NCBI RefSeq assembly: GCF_002002865.1
Contig: NZ_CP019508.1
Coordinates: 1,456,501-1,520,500, forward strand
Direction: 5' to 3'
DNA length: 64,000 nt
DNA from: Brevundimonas sp. LM2
Lineage (GTDB): Bacteria; Pseudomonadota; Alphaproteobacteria; Caulobacterales; Caulobacteraceae
Positions 53,352-62,391 of this stretch are shown piece by piece; the stretch's first letter is position 1; every line of letters starts with the position of its first letter. A model generated the notes under the pieces. The model was given only the letters and a program-made list of their open reading frames with translations, had not been told where the DNA came from and ran no database searches. The position numbers and the translations under genes were made by a program.

Positions 53352-53987
53352 CTAGAGGATCCGGCCGAACCAGTCGAAGCCCAGCTGGAAGCCGGCCACG
53401 ACCAGACGCCAGGCGAACACCAGCACGGCGATCGTGATGCCGGTAGTGATCCAGCCCAGCAGAACGGCCAGGCCATCCCGCTGCATGATCCCCAATGAGA
53501 AGAAGCCGATCGCGATCGCCGGGATCAGATTGCCCCCGAACACCGGCAGCACCAGGATCGCGGACAGGATCAGACAGGCCAGGCCGATCAGCCCCTGGCC
53601 CAGCCGCCCGGTCAGGAAATACAGCCGGGGACGTGTCAGGGCCTCGCTGAACCGGATCAACTTCATCAGCCGGCCGCTCATCTTCTGGAACGTGGCGCGG
53701 GCGACCGAGGCCCGCGCCAGCCAGTTCGGCAGCCACAAGGTATCGCGGCCCCAGGCCAGTTCGGCCGACAGAAACAGCAGGGGCGCGCCGGTCAGGGTCG
53801 TGCCGCCCGGGGGCCACGGCAACATGTTGACGATGGCGAACAGAAGCAGGACCGCCCCGAACGCCCGCTCTCCGAAGGCCTCGATCACCTCGCCCATGAA
53901 CAGCTTCTCGCCGCCATGCGAGCCCAGCCGCTCCAGCGTGTCGGAGAAGCGGATCGGTCGGCCGGTCGAGGTCACCGTCAGGCTCAT
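53352..53987 (-). CDS. ExoD-family membrane protein (second copy)
   Basis: A 211-residue paralogue of the neighbouring ExoD protein, with the same length and motif order (LFMGEVIEAFGERAFGAVLL, PWPPGGTTLTGAPLLF, WLPNWLARASVAR, LPVFGGNLIPAI, GIMQRDG). The two are clearly diverged, so the duplication is old. About four or five hydrophobic segments fit an inner-membrane protein. The gene is first in this minus-strand pair. Confidence 0.87.
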   Translation of the reverse strand: MSLTVTSTGRPIRFSDTLERLGSHGGEKLFMGEVIEAFGERAFGAVLLLFAIVNMLPWPPGGTTLTGAPLLFLSAELAWGRDTLWLPNWLARASVARATFQKMSGRLMKLIRFSEALTRPRLYFLTGRLGQGLIGLACLILSAILVLPVFGGNLIPAIAIGFFSLGIMQRDGLAVLLGWITTGITIAVLVFAWRLVVAGFQLGFDWFGRIL

Positions 53988-54026
53988 GGCGTGACCCTAG
54001 CGTTGGAGGGTGACGCTTTCGAGCGG

Positions 54027-54215
54027 TCAGTTCTCGGCGACGTGCTCGGGTTTCCCCTTGCGTTTGGTGTGGGCGAAATCCTCAAGCTGCTTTTCGCTCA
54101 TCGACTCGACCATCTGTTTCGACGCGCCCTTCAGTTCGGACTCGGGCGTGTCGCCGCGCTTGGCGGACAGGGCGGCGCCGGCGGCCTTCTGTTGGGCGGC
54201 GGATCTTGCGGGCAT
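54027..54215 (-). CDS. DUF3008-family small protein
   Basis: A 62-residue basic protein with the pattern of the DUF3008 family: MPARSAAQQKAAGAALSAKR at the start, GASKQMVESMSEKQLEDFA in the middle and TKRKGKPEHV at the end. It is predicted to be helical and soluble. Its function is unknown. The ATG has a strong GGAAGGAG Shine-Dalgarno, which suggests it is well expressed. It is 40 bp before the ExoD pair on the same strand. Confidence 0.85.
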   Translation of the reverse strand: MPARSAAQQKAAGAALSAKRGDTPESELKGASKQMVESMSEKQLEDFAHTKRKGKPEHVAEN

Positions 54216-54262
54216 GGGTGGCTCCTTCCCGCGAAAAAACCGTCACCGGCCAGCGAGGTTCC

Positions 54263-55432
54263 TTACGCCCCCAGCAACTCCCGACCGATCAGGAAGCGGC
54301 GAATCTCGTTCGTGCCGGCACCGATGTCGTACAGCTTGGCGTCGCGGACCAGCCGTTCGACCGGCCAGTCCTTGGTGTAGCCCGCTCCGCCCAGGGCCTG
54401 GACCGCCTCCAGGGACACCTTCACCGCGTTCTCGGAGGCCAGCAGGATCGCGCCCGCCGCGTCGTAGCGGGTGGTCAGGCCGGCGTCGCAGGCCTTGGCC
54501 ACGGCATAGACATAGGTGCGGGCGCTGTTCAGGGCGACATACATGTCGGCGATCTTGCCCTGCATCAGCTGGAAGCTGCCGATCGGCTTTCCGAACTGTT
54601 TCCGGTCGCGGACGTAGGGCAGGACCACGTCCAGCGCCGCCTGCATGATGCCCAGGGGTCCGGCGGCCAGGACGGCGCGCTCATAGTCGAGGCCGCTCAT
54701 CAGCACGCCGGCCCCGCCACCGACCGGGCCCATCACGTTCTCTTCCGGGATTTCGCAGTCCTCGAACACCAGTTCGGCGGTATCGGAGCCGCGCATGCCC
54801 ATCTTGTCCAGCTTCTTGGAGACGCTGAAGCCCTTCATGCCCTTCTCGATCAGGAAGGCGGTCACGCCTCTGGACCCGGCCTCGGGGTCCGACTTGGCAT
54901 AGACCACCAGGGTGTCGGCGGACGGGGCGTTGGTGATCCAGAACTTGGTGCCGTTCAGCACATAGCGGTCGCCGACCTTGCGGGCCTGGGTGCGCATCGA
55001 GATGACGTCGGAGCCGGAGCCGGCCTCCGACATGGCCAGGGAGCCGACATGTTCGCCCGAAATCAGCTTGGGCAGATAGCGGCGCTTCTGGTCGTCCGTG
55101 CCCCACCGGCGGATCTGGTTGACGCAAAGGTTGGAGTGGGCCCCGTAGGACAGGCCGATCGAGGCCGAGGCACGCGAGACCTCCTCCATGGCCACGACAT
55201 GCTCCAGATAGCCCAGGCCCAGGCCGCCCCATTCCTCCTCGACCGTGATGCCGTGCAGGCCCAGATCGCCCATTTCGGGCCACAGGTCGCGGCGGAAGGT
55301 GTTCGTCTCGTCGATCTCGGCGGCCAGGGGGGCCAGCCGGTCGGCGGCCCAGCGGGCCGTGGTGTCGCGGATGGCGTCGGCGGTTTCGCCGAGGCCGAAT
55401 TCCATGGATTGGGGCGCGTTGGGGATGCTCAT
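54263..55432 (-). CDS. ivd: isovaleryl-CoA dehydrogenase
   Basis: A 389-residue FAD acyl-CoA dehydrogenase that oxidises isovaleryl-CoA to 3-methylcrotonyl-CoA in leucine breakdown. The family signatures [11 protein letters not shown] and [19 protein letters not shown] are present. The catalytic glutamate is Glu251 in [14 protein letters not shown], the position special to isovaleryl-CoA dehydrogenases, not the usual C-terminal position; the C-terminal sequence is [21 protein letters not shown]. No other leucine-degradation gene is in the window. Confidence 0.92.
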   Translation of the reverse strand: MSIPNAPQSMEFGLGETADAIRDTTARWAADRLAPLAAEIDETNTFRRDLWPEMGDLGLHGITVEEEWGGLGLGYLEHVVAMEEVSRASASIGLSYGAHSNLCVNQIRRWGTDDQKRRYLPKLISGEHVGSLAMSEAGSGSDVISMRTQARKVGDRYVLNGTKFWITNAPSADTLVVYAKSDPEAGSRGVTAFLIEKGMKGFSVSKKLDKMGMRGSDTAELVFEDCEIPEENVMGPVGGGAGVLMSGLDYERAVLAAGPLGIMQAALDVVLPYVRDRKQFGKPIGSFQLMQGKIADMYVALNSARTYVYAVAKACDAGLTTRYDAAGAILLASENAVKVSLEAVQALGGAGYTKDWPVERLVRDAKLYDIGAGTNEIRRFLIGRELLGA

Positions 55433-55472
55433 GCCAGCGGCCTAGCACCGCCGGCCGGGGTTGGCCAACCGG

Positions 55473-57170
55473 CTAGTTGTCGCCGCCCGGCAGGCCCCAG
55501 CGGCGGTAGAGATTGAAGGACGACACGCCCACGCAACCGGCCCCGATGACGGCCAGGACCCAGGCGATGATGGTGGTTTCGTTGCCGCCCGTCTGTTCGG
55601 AGGCCAACCGGAAGGCCGCCATGGCCGCCCCGAAGGCGGTCAGACCCACGGCGCCCATGATGATGAAGGCTCCGGTCTCGCTCCAGTCGAACGACGCGGG
55701 GGTCGCCACTTCGATGTCGCCATGCCGCATGATCGGGGCCCCGCCCAGGGTCAAGGTCAGGTCCTCTCCGAACAGCCCGCCTTCGGTCGTTTCGACGGCC
55801 TCCTGGCGCTCTTCGATCGTCCAGGCCTCACGGGTCATGGCGGACACGGGCGCATCCTCCGGCGCGCTCAAGACCAGGGGTTCGACGTCCGTCGGGGGCG
55901 CGAAGGGCTGGATGATCGTGGCCTCTGCGAGGGCCGGCGGCGCGGGCGGCAGGGTCTCGACGGTCCGCTCGGTCTGGGTCGGCTCCGTCCGCGGCACGGG
56001 CGAGGGCTGGGCATCGACGGGCGTCTGGCTCCGGGCCGGGGCCAGGAATGGCAGGGGGCCGACCATGGCGGCGCTGTATGGCGCGTAGCGTTGGGCCGAC
56101 AGGGTCGAGGGGCTGATCGCCGATTGCGGCGCCGGGGTCTCGATGGTCGGGGCCGGCCGGGTCGTTTCCGCGAGCTCCGCGGTCTCGGTCGCGGGCGGGT
56201 CCAGCGTCCGGTCGTTCGGTGCCGACGCTTCCGCAGGCTCCGGCTCGGGCTCCGCTTCGGGGGCCGGTTGCGGTTCCGCCTGTGGCTCGTACTCCGGCTC
56301 GGGCGGGCGCTCGGGGGCCGTCTCCATCGCTTCGACCACCGGCTCTGGCTCGGTCGAGGGGGGCTCTTCCGCCTGCGCGTCGTTGGCGGCCGGGGGGGGC
56401 GGCTCGGCCTGCGGCGGAAGCGGAACGACAGCGAGGACGCTGGGCGGGGCGGGCTCTAGAGATAGGCCTTGGCTCTCGACCTCGCCCAGCAGCGCGGAGA
56501 CGGCCGCGGCACGCGGATCCACCGATGGCACGGGCTCCGGCACGCGTTCGAGTTCGGGCTCGGGATCGGTGGCGATGTCAGTTGCAGGTTCGGGCGCAGC
56601 CTCCACCGAAGCCGCGAGGGCTGGAGCCGGCGGGGCGGACATGTCTTGGGCGGGGACGGGATCGGTCGCCTGGGCTTCGCCGACCGGCGCGGCCAGCAGG
56701 TCGGACACGGCGACGGGGGCGTCGGGATCGGCGACGAACAGGGCCCGCTCGGCCGCGCGTCGGCGCAGGCCCGCCTGCGGCAGCACAGGCTCGGGCCAGC
56801 CCATCAGGGCATCGGCGGCCTGGACGATCGCGCCCGTGCTCAGGAGCGCCCGCACGTCGGAGGTCTGGAAACGGTCCACGCCGACCGAAAAGGCGAAACT
56901 GGTCAGGGCGTCGAACTGATGCTGGTTGAGCACGGCCGCGCCGGCCTCGTTCACCGTCTTCTCGACCGGGAGCAGATCGTAGCGCAGCAGCAGCTCCGCA
57001 TCCGCTTCCGAGACGCTGGCCCCCTCGCGCGCCGACCGGGTGTGGCCATAGCCGATCACCCAACCGCCGTTTTCACGGCGGATGGCCCGGGGCCGAAAGC
57101 CCTCGAAGCTCTTGATCAGGACGATCCCCTCGCGGGAAACCTTCATGGTCGGTTTGATGGCGTCGGACAC
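55473..57170 (-). CDS. lysozyme-like (GH24) domain protein with long Pro/Glu-rich linker and C-terminal membrane helices
   Basis: A 565-residue protein in three parts. Residues 10-150 match phage-type (GH24) lysozymes: Glu23 in KSFEGFR, GWVIGYGHT and LNQHQFDALTSFAFSVG. The middle 300 residues are low-complexity, rich in Pro, Glu and Ala. The end has two hydrophobic helices (about 500-522 and 531-552). In an ungapped comparison with T4 lysozyme the position of Thr26 holds Val38 and that of Asp20 holds Arg32 or Glu33, so catalysis may be altered. The start may be the GTG at 57170 or the ATG at 57146. It is not within prophage genes. A peptidoglycan-binding or remodelling role at the membrane is possible. 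Confidence 0.78.
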   Translation of the reverse strand: MSDAIKPTMKVSREGIVLIKSFEGFRPRAIRRENGGWVIGYGHTRSAREGASVSEADAELLLRYDLLPVEKTVNEAGAAVLNQHQFDALTSFAFSVGVDRFQTSDVRALLSTGAIVQAADALMGWPEPVLPQAGLRRRAAERALFVADPDAPVAVSDLLAAPVGEAQATDPVPAQDMSAPPAPALAASVEAAPEPATDIATDPEPELERVPEPVPSVDPRAAAVSALLGEVESQGLSLEPAPPSVLAVVPLPPQAEPPPPAANDAQAEEPPSTEPEPVVEAMETAPERPPEPEYEPQAEPQPAPEAEPEPEPAEASAPNDRTLDPPATETAELAETTRPAPTIETPAPQSAISPSTLSAQRYAPYSAAMVGPLPFLAPARSQTPVDAQPSPVPRTEPTQTERTVETLPPAPPALAEATIIQPFAPPTDVEPLVLSAPEDAPVSAMTREAWTIEERQEAVETTEGGLFGEDLTLTLGGAPIMRHGDIEVATPASFDWSETGAFIIMGAVGLTAFGAAMAAFRLASEQTGGNETTIIAWVLAVIGAGCVGVSSFNLYRRWGLPGGDN

Positions 57171-57246
57171 TGGCTATGACCCAAAACGAGACAGGGCGCG
57201 CTCGCCCTGCCGGAGCAGGAGCAAGAGCGGCGCCGCGGCCACTGTC

Positions 57247-58650
57247 CTACATCAGAATGACGCCCGCGAGGCCGAGGAATGACAGGAAGCCCACCGTATC
57301 GGTGATCCAGGTGACGAACACAGGCGACGCCACCGCAGGGTCCCGATCCAGCCGATCCAGCGCCAGGGGGACGAGCGTGCCGGCCAGCGACGCCGCCACG
57401 AGGTTGATCAGGACGGCCAGCCCGATGGTCAGCGACAGCAGGGGCTCGCGGAACCAGACCCAGGCCACGCCGCCCAGCAGCGTGCCGATACAAACGCCGT
57501 TGAACAGGCCCACCGTCACCTCTCGACCCAGGATGCGCGGCGCATTGGCGGAGGTCAGCTCGCGCGAGGCCAGCGAGCGCACGGCCACGGTCAGGGCCTG
57601 GGTTCCCGAGTTGCCGCCGATGGAGGCCACCACCGGCATCAGGATGGCCAGATAGACCAGGGCCTCCAGCTCGTCGGCGAACTGGCCGATCACCAGGGAG
57701 GCGAAGATGGCCGTGCCCAGGTTGACGATCAGCCAAGGAATGCGCGAGCGGACCACGCCGAACACCCCGGCGCCGCGACTTTCGTCCGACACACCGGCCA
57801 GGCGCAGGATGTCCTCGCGGTTCTCCTCCTGGATGATGTTGACGATGTCGTCGACCGTGATCTGACCCACCAGCCGCCCGGCCGCGTCCACGACCGGGGC
57901 CGAGATCAGGTGATATTTCTCGAAGATATAGGCGACCTCTTCCTGGTCGGTGTCGGCGGCGATGCCGTTGACCGGCTCCATCAGGTCCGACAGCTTCACA
58001 GTCCGTGCCGCCCGCAGCAGTCCGCTGATGGGGATGCCGCCGACCGGCTTGTTGTGGGGATCGACCACATAGATGTCGAAGAACAGCTCGGGCAGGTCCT
58101 CGCCCTGGGCCCGGACGTGGTCGATGGTGTCGCCGACGCTCCAGAACAGGGGGGCGGCCATGACCTCCCGCTGCATCAGGCGGCCGGCGGTGTCCTCGGC
58201 ATAGCCCAGCGAGTTCTCGATGGCGGCGCGGTCGGTCGCCGGCATGGCGGCCAGAACCTTTTCGCGCTGGTCGTCCTCCAGATCCTCGACCACGGCGGCG
58301 GCGTCGTCGGAATCCAGTTCCTGCAGCGCCTCGGCCAGGGTGCCGGGGGCGACGCGCTCCAGCACCTCTTCGCGGATGCCGTCGTCGAGCTCGGGCAGGG
58401 TCTCGGCCAGCAGTTCCGGCGGCAGCCACAGGACCACGACGCCCCGGTGTTCGGCCGTCAGGAAGCCCATCAGGTCGGCCACGTCGGCGGGATGGAGGTC
58501 TTCCAGCAGCGACCGCAGCCGCAGGCCGTCGCCGTCATCGGCGGCGTCCACAACCTTTTCGACGAAGGACGCCGTCAGGACGTAGTCCTCGTCCAGCGCC
58601 TCGTGGTCTTCGTTGACGACAGGGTCGAGAGTGGCGGTTCGTTCGCTCAC
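57247..58650 (-). CDS. mgtE: magnesium transporter MgtE
   Basis: A 467-residue Mg2+ channel. The N-terminal superhelical domain (about 35-145, LHPADVADLMGFL, LDSDDAAAVVEDL) is followed by two CBS domains (about 150-275, with GRLMQREVMAAP, FFDIYVVDPHNKPVGGI, YHLISAPVVDAAGRLVGQI) and five membrane helices with the pore segment LMPVVASIGGNSGTQAL and ending LGLAGVIL. Acidic residues of the N and CBS domains give the usual Mg2+ gating. Translation starts at a GTG. No magnesium riboswitch is evident in the short upstream gap. Confidence 0.94.
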   Translation of the reverse strand: MSERTATLDPVVNEDHEALDEDYVLTASFVEKVVDAADDGDGLRLRSLLEDLHPADVADLMGFLTAEHRGVVVLWLPPELLAETLPELDDGIREEVLERVAPGTLAEALQELDSDDAAAVVEDLEDDQREKVLAAMPATDRAAIENSLGYAEDTAGRLMQREVMAAPLFWSVGDTIDHVRAQGEDLPELFFDIYVVDPHNKPVGGIPISGLLRAARTVKLSDLMEPVNGIAADTDQEEVAYIFEKYHLISAPVVDAAGRLVGQITVDDIVNIIQEENREDILRLAGVSDESRGAGVFGVVRSRIPWLIVNLGTAIFASLVIGQFADELEALVYLAILMPVVASIGGNSGTQALTVAVRSLASRELTSANAPRILGREVTVGLFNGVCIGTLLGGVAWVWFREPLLSLTIGLAVLINLVAASLAGTLVPLALDRLDRDPAVASPVFVTWITDTVGFLSFLGLAGVILM

Positions 58651-58795
58651 GCGGGGGGCCTCCCTCTCTCGATGTGAATCAGCTCGGTAGCAGCCGTATT
58701 CTGTCCTGTTCCGGAGGCTGGAAGGACCAGCCCCTGTTCGTCATTCACGCGCCGGCGCGGCGAACCGAAGTCCACGTCGCCTGGCGCGCTAACGA

Positions 58796-58880
58796 TGGTG
58801 CGGTCGAGAAGACTCGAACTTCCACGGGTTGCCCCACAGCGACCTCAACGCTGCGCGTCTACCAATTCCGCCACGACCGC
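58796..58880 (-). tRNA. tRNA-Leu (anticodon GAG)
   Basis: An 85-nt class II tRNA on the minus strand. The acceptor stem pairs GCGGTCG with CGACCGC, with discriminator A and an encoded CCA. The D-arm is TGGCGGAATTGGTAGACG, the anticodon loop TTGAGGT gives GAG (CUC/CUU codons), and the T-loop is GTTCGAGTC. It lies 60 bp from the left end of the heptamer-repeat cassette. Confidence 0.95.
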
Positions 58881-58938
58881 TCGCATCGGAGCGGGGCTGA
58901 TAGCGGAGAGTGCGGGGGAAGGGAAGGGGGATAGAGGA

Positions 58939-58971
<33 letters not shown>

Positions 58972-58977
58972 CAAGGC

Positions 58978-59352
58978 TCACCGATCGACGTGCTGTTCCA
59001 GGCGAACGATGAGGGCACGGAGCATTCGGCCAAGCTCGTCTGTCTCTTCTAGCAAAGGTTTGGTGGCGGTTTCCGTGCAGACGGAGACGCGGGTGGCCAG
59101 GATCAAGTGGGTTTCAACCTCCTTCAGCGATCCCTGAGCTATTCGCAAAAAGCTGAGATAAGCACCCTTCGTCGAACGCCCATAACCTTCGGCGATGTTG
59201 GCTGCCGTCGACACCGTGGCGCGCCTAATTTGCGACGTCAGACCGAACTGCTCGTCCCGCGGAAACCCTCGGGTCAGTTCGTAGGCTGCAACGGCCAGAT
59301 CCATGGCCCGCTGCCAAACCTTGAGATCGCGATAGCTTTTGACAGTCTCCAC
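58978..59352 (-). CDS. four-helix-bundle protein (S23/IVP, Avd-like family)
   Basis: A 124-residue all-helical protein of the family first seen in intervening sequences of 23S rRNA genes and related to Avd accessory proteins of diversity-generating retroelements. Typical sequence includes [59 protein letters not shown] and [13 protein letters not shown]. Basic residues ([14 protein letters not shown]) suggest nucleic-acid contact. It starts at a GTG with a GGGGGTGA Shine-Dalgarno next to the right heptamer array. There is no rRNA gene, reverse transcriptase or template repeat nearby, so it stands alone with its flanking repeats. Its role is unknown. Confidence 0.88.
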   Translation of the reverse strand: METVKSYRDLKVWQRAMDLAVAAYELTRGFPRDEQFGLTSQIRRATVSTAANIAEGYGRSTKGAYLSFLRIAQGSLKEVETHLILATRVSVCTETATKPLLEETDELGRMLRALIVRLEQHVDR

Positions 59353-59365
59353 AGCGTCACCCCCG

Positions 59366-59424
<59 letters not shown>

Positions 59425-59426
59425 AC

Positions 59427-59723
59427 CTAAGCCGCTCCCGCCATGAAATCATACACATCCGCCGCCCGGGTGACCGTGATGGCGATACGGTCGTCGTTGA
59501 TCTCGATCTGACCGCGGGCGACAGGGTGGTTGTTGGCCAGGATCCAGACCTCGTCGTGCTCGGACGCGTCCAGCGGGATCACCGCCCCACGGCCCATCTT
59601 CAGCAGTTGGGACATAGGCAGCACCGATCGGCCCAGCACGACGGACAGTTCGACGTCGACGGCTTCGATCTGGGACAAGGGGACTCCGAATACGCTGGAG
59701 GGTACTGTTGACTGCTGTTGCAT
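59427..59723 (-). CDS. fliN: FliN-like flagellar switch (SpoA domain) protein
   Basis: A 98-residue protein with a single SpoA domain: [52 protein letters not shown]. This is the size and pattern of FliN, part of the C-ring that sets motor direction. The ATG at 59723 has a GAGGG Shine-Dalgarno; a longer frame would run into lipB. It is divergent from lipB and away from any flagellar operon, so it may be a second, unlinked FliN-like protein. Its last codons abut the heptamer array. Confidence 0.82.
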   Translation of the reverse strand: MQQQSTVPSSVFGVPLSQIEAVDVELSVVLGRSVLPMSQLLKMGRGAVIPLDASEHDEVWILANNHPVARGQIEINDDRIAITVTRAADVYDFMAGAA

Positions 59724-59754
59724 TGGCGGCCCTCGGGCGCACATTGGGGTCACC

Positions 59755-60453
59755 ATGCTTGCCGAGCCGTTAAGCGCCACCGTTTCCTCTCTGATTCGCG
59801 CCGACGGCCGCCCGGTCGAATGGGTGGTCGCGTCCGGCTACGTTCCATACGCGCAGGCCGTCGCCGAGATGGAGGCCCGGGTCGCCGCCATCGCGGCGGG
59901 CGAGGCGGGCGAGCGGGTCTGGCTGCTCGAACATCCGCCGCTCTACACCGCCGGGGTCTCGGCCCGGGACGAGGACCTGCTGGATGCGGGCCGGTTTCCG
60001 GTGCACCGGACCGGGCGGGGCGGGCAGTTCACCTATCATGGGCCGGGTCAGAGGGTGGCCTATGTCATGCTGGACCTGAACGCGCGCGGCCGGGACGTGC
60101 GCGGCTTCGTGCGCGGTCTGGAGGCCTGGCTGATCGGCACTCTGGCAGAGTTCGGCGTCGAGGCCGGGGTGCGGGACGGCCGGGTCGGGGTCTGGGTCGA
60201 GCAGCGCGGCCCCGGCTGGTCGCGCGAGGACAAGATCGCCGCCATCGGCGTCAAGGTCCGCAAATGGGTCAGCTTCCACGGCATCAGCCTGAACATCGAG
60301 CCGGACCTCAGCCATTTTGACGGCATCGTGCCCTGCGGCATCGCCGAACACGGCGTGACCAGCCTGCTGGATCTGGGCGTCATCGCCGGTCTGGACGAGG
60401 CGGATGCCGCCCTTAAGGCCAGTTTCGCCAAGGTGTTCGGCCCCATCGCCTGA
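59755..60453 (+). CDS. lipB: lipoyl(octanoyl) transferase
   Basis: A 232-residue LipB that moves octanoyl groups from acyl carrier protein to lipoyl domains of 2-oxoacid dehydrogenases. Signatures are [11 protein letters not shown], the [17 protein letters not shown] core, [17 protein letters not shown] (catalytic Lys) and [16 protein letters not shown] (catalytic Cys). The ATG at 59755 lies 31 bp from the divergent fliN-like start. Lipoylation supports 2-oxoglutarate dehydrogenase, which uses the product of the xylose pathway, but the gene is housekeeping. Confidence 0.93.
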   Translation: MLAEPLSATVSSLIRADGRPVEWVVASGYVPYAQAVAEMEARVAAIAAGEAGERVWLLEHPPLYTAGVSARDEDLLDAGRFPVHRTGRGGQFTYHGPGQRVAYVMLDLNARGRDVRGFVRGLEAWLIGTLAEFGVEAGVRDGRVGVWVEQRGPGWSREDKIAAIGVKVRKWVSFHGISLNIEPDLSHFDGIVPCGIAEHGVTSLLDLGVIAGLDEADAALKASFAKVFGPIA

Positions 60454-60486
60454 GGGTGGCTTTCGCCCACGGGCGACGCAGTCCAT

Positions 60487-62391
60487 ATGCGGGCCATGGC
60501 ACGTGGCGAACGATCGGGACAACGCAGAGGCTCGATCGAGGCCAAGGCGCAGGCGGCGGGGGTCGCCGCCGAGCCGGTGGACGGCCCCAAGACCCTTCCG
60601 GCCCTGATGGACCTGATCCGGCTGGTGGGCCGTTCGGGCGCGCCGCAGTTGCGGCTGAGGCTGTTCGCCGCCATCGGTCTGACCATTCTCGGCAAGGCGC
60701 TGGGCGTGCTGGCCCCCCTGGTGCTGGGGGCGGCGGTCAATCACCTGGCGAGCGACCAGCCGGCCGGCGTCTCCGTCGGTCTGGGCTTCGCCGCCTTCGC
60801 CGTGGGCTGGGCCCTGGTGCGGCTGCTGTCGTCCTCGGCACCCCAGCTGTCCGACGTCGTGTTCGCCCCGGTTCGCCAGGCGGCCCAGAGGCGCGCCGCC
60901 ACCGAGACCTTCGCCCACGCCCTGAACCTGTCGCTGGACTTCCACCAGACCAAGCGCTCGGGAGCCCTCTCCCGGACCGTCGACCGGGGGTCCCGCTCGG
61001 TGGACTTCCTGCTGCGGATCCTGGCCTTCAACCTGGTTCCGACGCTGCTGGAGCTGGTGCTGGCCGCCGCCGTCCTGGGGGGAAAATACGATTGGCGATT
61101 CGCGGCGGTCGCGGTGGTGGTTGTGGTCCTCTACACCGCCCTGACCTTCGCCATTTCCAACTGGCGGATCGAGCACCGCCGGACCATGAACACGGCGGAC
61201 ACCGAGGCGGCCGGTCAGGTGGTCGACGCCCTGCTGAACTATGAGACCGTCAAGTCGTTCGGGGCCGAGACCCGGGCGGCGGACGGCTATGACCGGGCGC
61301 TGGGCGTCTATAATGCGGCGGCGCTGAAGGCGAACAGCTCTCTGGCCCTGCTGAACACGGTCCAGGCCCTGATCATGAACGTCGGTCTGGGGATCATGGC
61401 GGTCATGGCCGGGTTCGAGGCGGCGGCCGGGCGGATGGGGCCGGGCGACGTGACCGCCGCGGTGCTGATCATGATCTCCCTGTATGCCCCGCTGAACATC
61501 CTGGGCTTCGCCTATCGGGAAATCCGCCAGTCTTTCATCGACATGGAGGAGATGCTGAAGGTGACGCGGCAGTCGCCACAGGTCGCCGATTCGCCGGGCG
61601 CGCCCGACCTGATCCGGCCCGTGGATCAACGCGGCGGAGCGCTGGCGTTCGAGGATGTCTCCTTCCGCCACGACGCCCGGGCCAATGGTCTGGAGGATGT
61701 GTCGTTCCAGGTCGCGCCCGGCACCACCACCGCCCTGGTCGGGGCCTCGGGGTCGGGCAAGTCGACCATCGTCAAACTGGCTTTGCGGCTGCTGGATCCC
61801 CAGACCGGGCGGGTCGTCATCGACGGGGCCGATGTGCGCGACGTGACCCAGGCCTCGCTGCGCCGGGCGGTGGCCCTGGTGCCGCAGGACGTGGCGCTGT
61901 TCAACGACACCCTGCGGGTCAATATCGCCTTCGCCCGGCCGGACGCCGACGAGGCCGCCATCTGGGCCGCGGCCGAGGCGGCGGAGCTGTCGGACTTCAT
62001 CGCCGGCCTGCCGGAGGGCATGGAGACGCGGGTGGGCGAGCGCGGCCTGAAGCTGTCGGGCGGGGAGCGTCAGCGGGTGGGCATCGCCCGCGCCCTGCTG
62101 GCCGACCCCTGCCTTCTGATCCTCGACGAGGCGACCAGCGCCCTGGACAGCCGCACGGAGGCCGCGATCCAGAAGACCCTGCGCAAGGCCAAGGCCGGCC
62201 GCACGACCCTGGTCGTCGCCCACCGCCTGTCGACCATCGCCGACGCCGAGCAGATCCTGGTGCTGAAGGCCGGGCGCATCGTCGAGCGCGGCGCGCACCA
62301 CGAACTGGTCGCCCGGGTCGGGGGCGAGTACGCCGCCTTGTGGAAGAAGCAGACGCGCGGCGGCCGGACGAGCGCCGAGATCGAGGGCTAG
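60487..62391 (+). CDS. Atm1/HMT1-type ABC exporter
   Basis: A 634-residue half-transporter with an N-terminal membrane domain (about 55-340, six helices) fused to an ATPase domain. Walker A GASGSGKST, Q-loop VPQDVALF, signature LSGGERQRV, Walker B LLILDEATS and the His switch AHRLS are all present. The sequence fits the mitochondrial Atm1/bacterial Atm1 group (NYETVKSFGAE, YAPLNILGFAYREIRQSFIDMEEM), which exports glutathione-linked or sulfur compounds and protects against metals. ATG at 60487 or 60496 may be used. It converges on accA with a 4-bp overlap. Confidence 0.9.
   Translation: MRAMARGERSGQRRGSIEAKAQAAGVAAEPVDGPKTLPALMDLIRLVGRSGAPQLRLRLFAAIGLTILGKALGVLAPLVLGAAVNHLASDQPAGVSVGLGFAAFAVGWALVRLLSSSAPQLSDVVFAPVRQAAQRRAATETFAHALNLSLDFHQTKRSGALSRTVDRGSRSVDFLLRILAFNLVPTLLELVLAAAVLGGKYDWRFAAVAVVVVVLYTALTFAISNWRIEHRRTMNTADTEAAGQVVDALLNYETVKSFGAETRAADGYDRALGVYNAAALKANSSLALLNTVQALIMNVGLGIMAVMAGFEAAAGRMGPGDVTAAVLIMISLYAPLNILGFAYREIRQSFIDMEEMLKVTRQSPQVADSPGAPDLIRPVDQRGGALAFEDVSFRHDARANGLEDVSFQVAPGTTTALVGASGSGKSTIVKLALRLLDPQTGRVVIDGADVRDVTQASLRRAVALVPQDVALFNDTLRVNIAFARPDADEAAIWAAAEAAELSDFIAGLPEGMETRVGERGLKLSGGERQRVGIARALLADPCLLILDEATSALDSRTEAAIQKTLRKAKAGRTTLVVAHRLSTIADAEQILVLKAGRIVERGAHHELVARVGGEYAALWKKQTRGGRTSAEIEG

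Noticed and set aside
55473..57170. Prophage endolysin
   Set aside because: There are no holin, spanin or structural genes nearby, and the long linker with C-terminal helices is unlike phage lysozymes.
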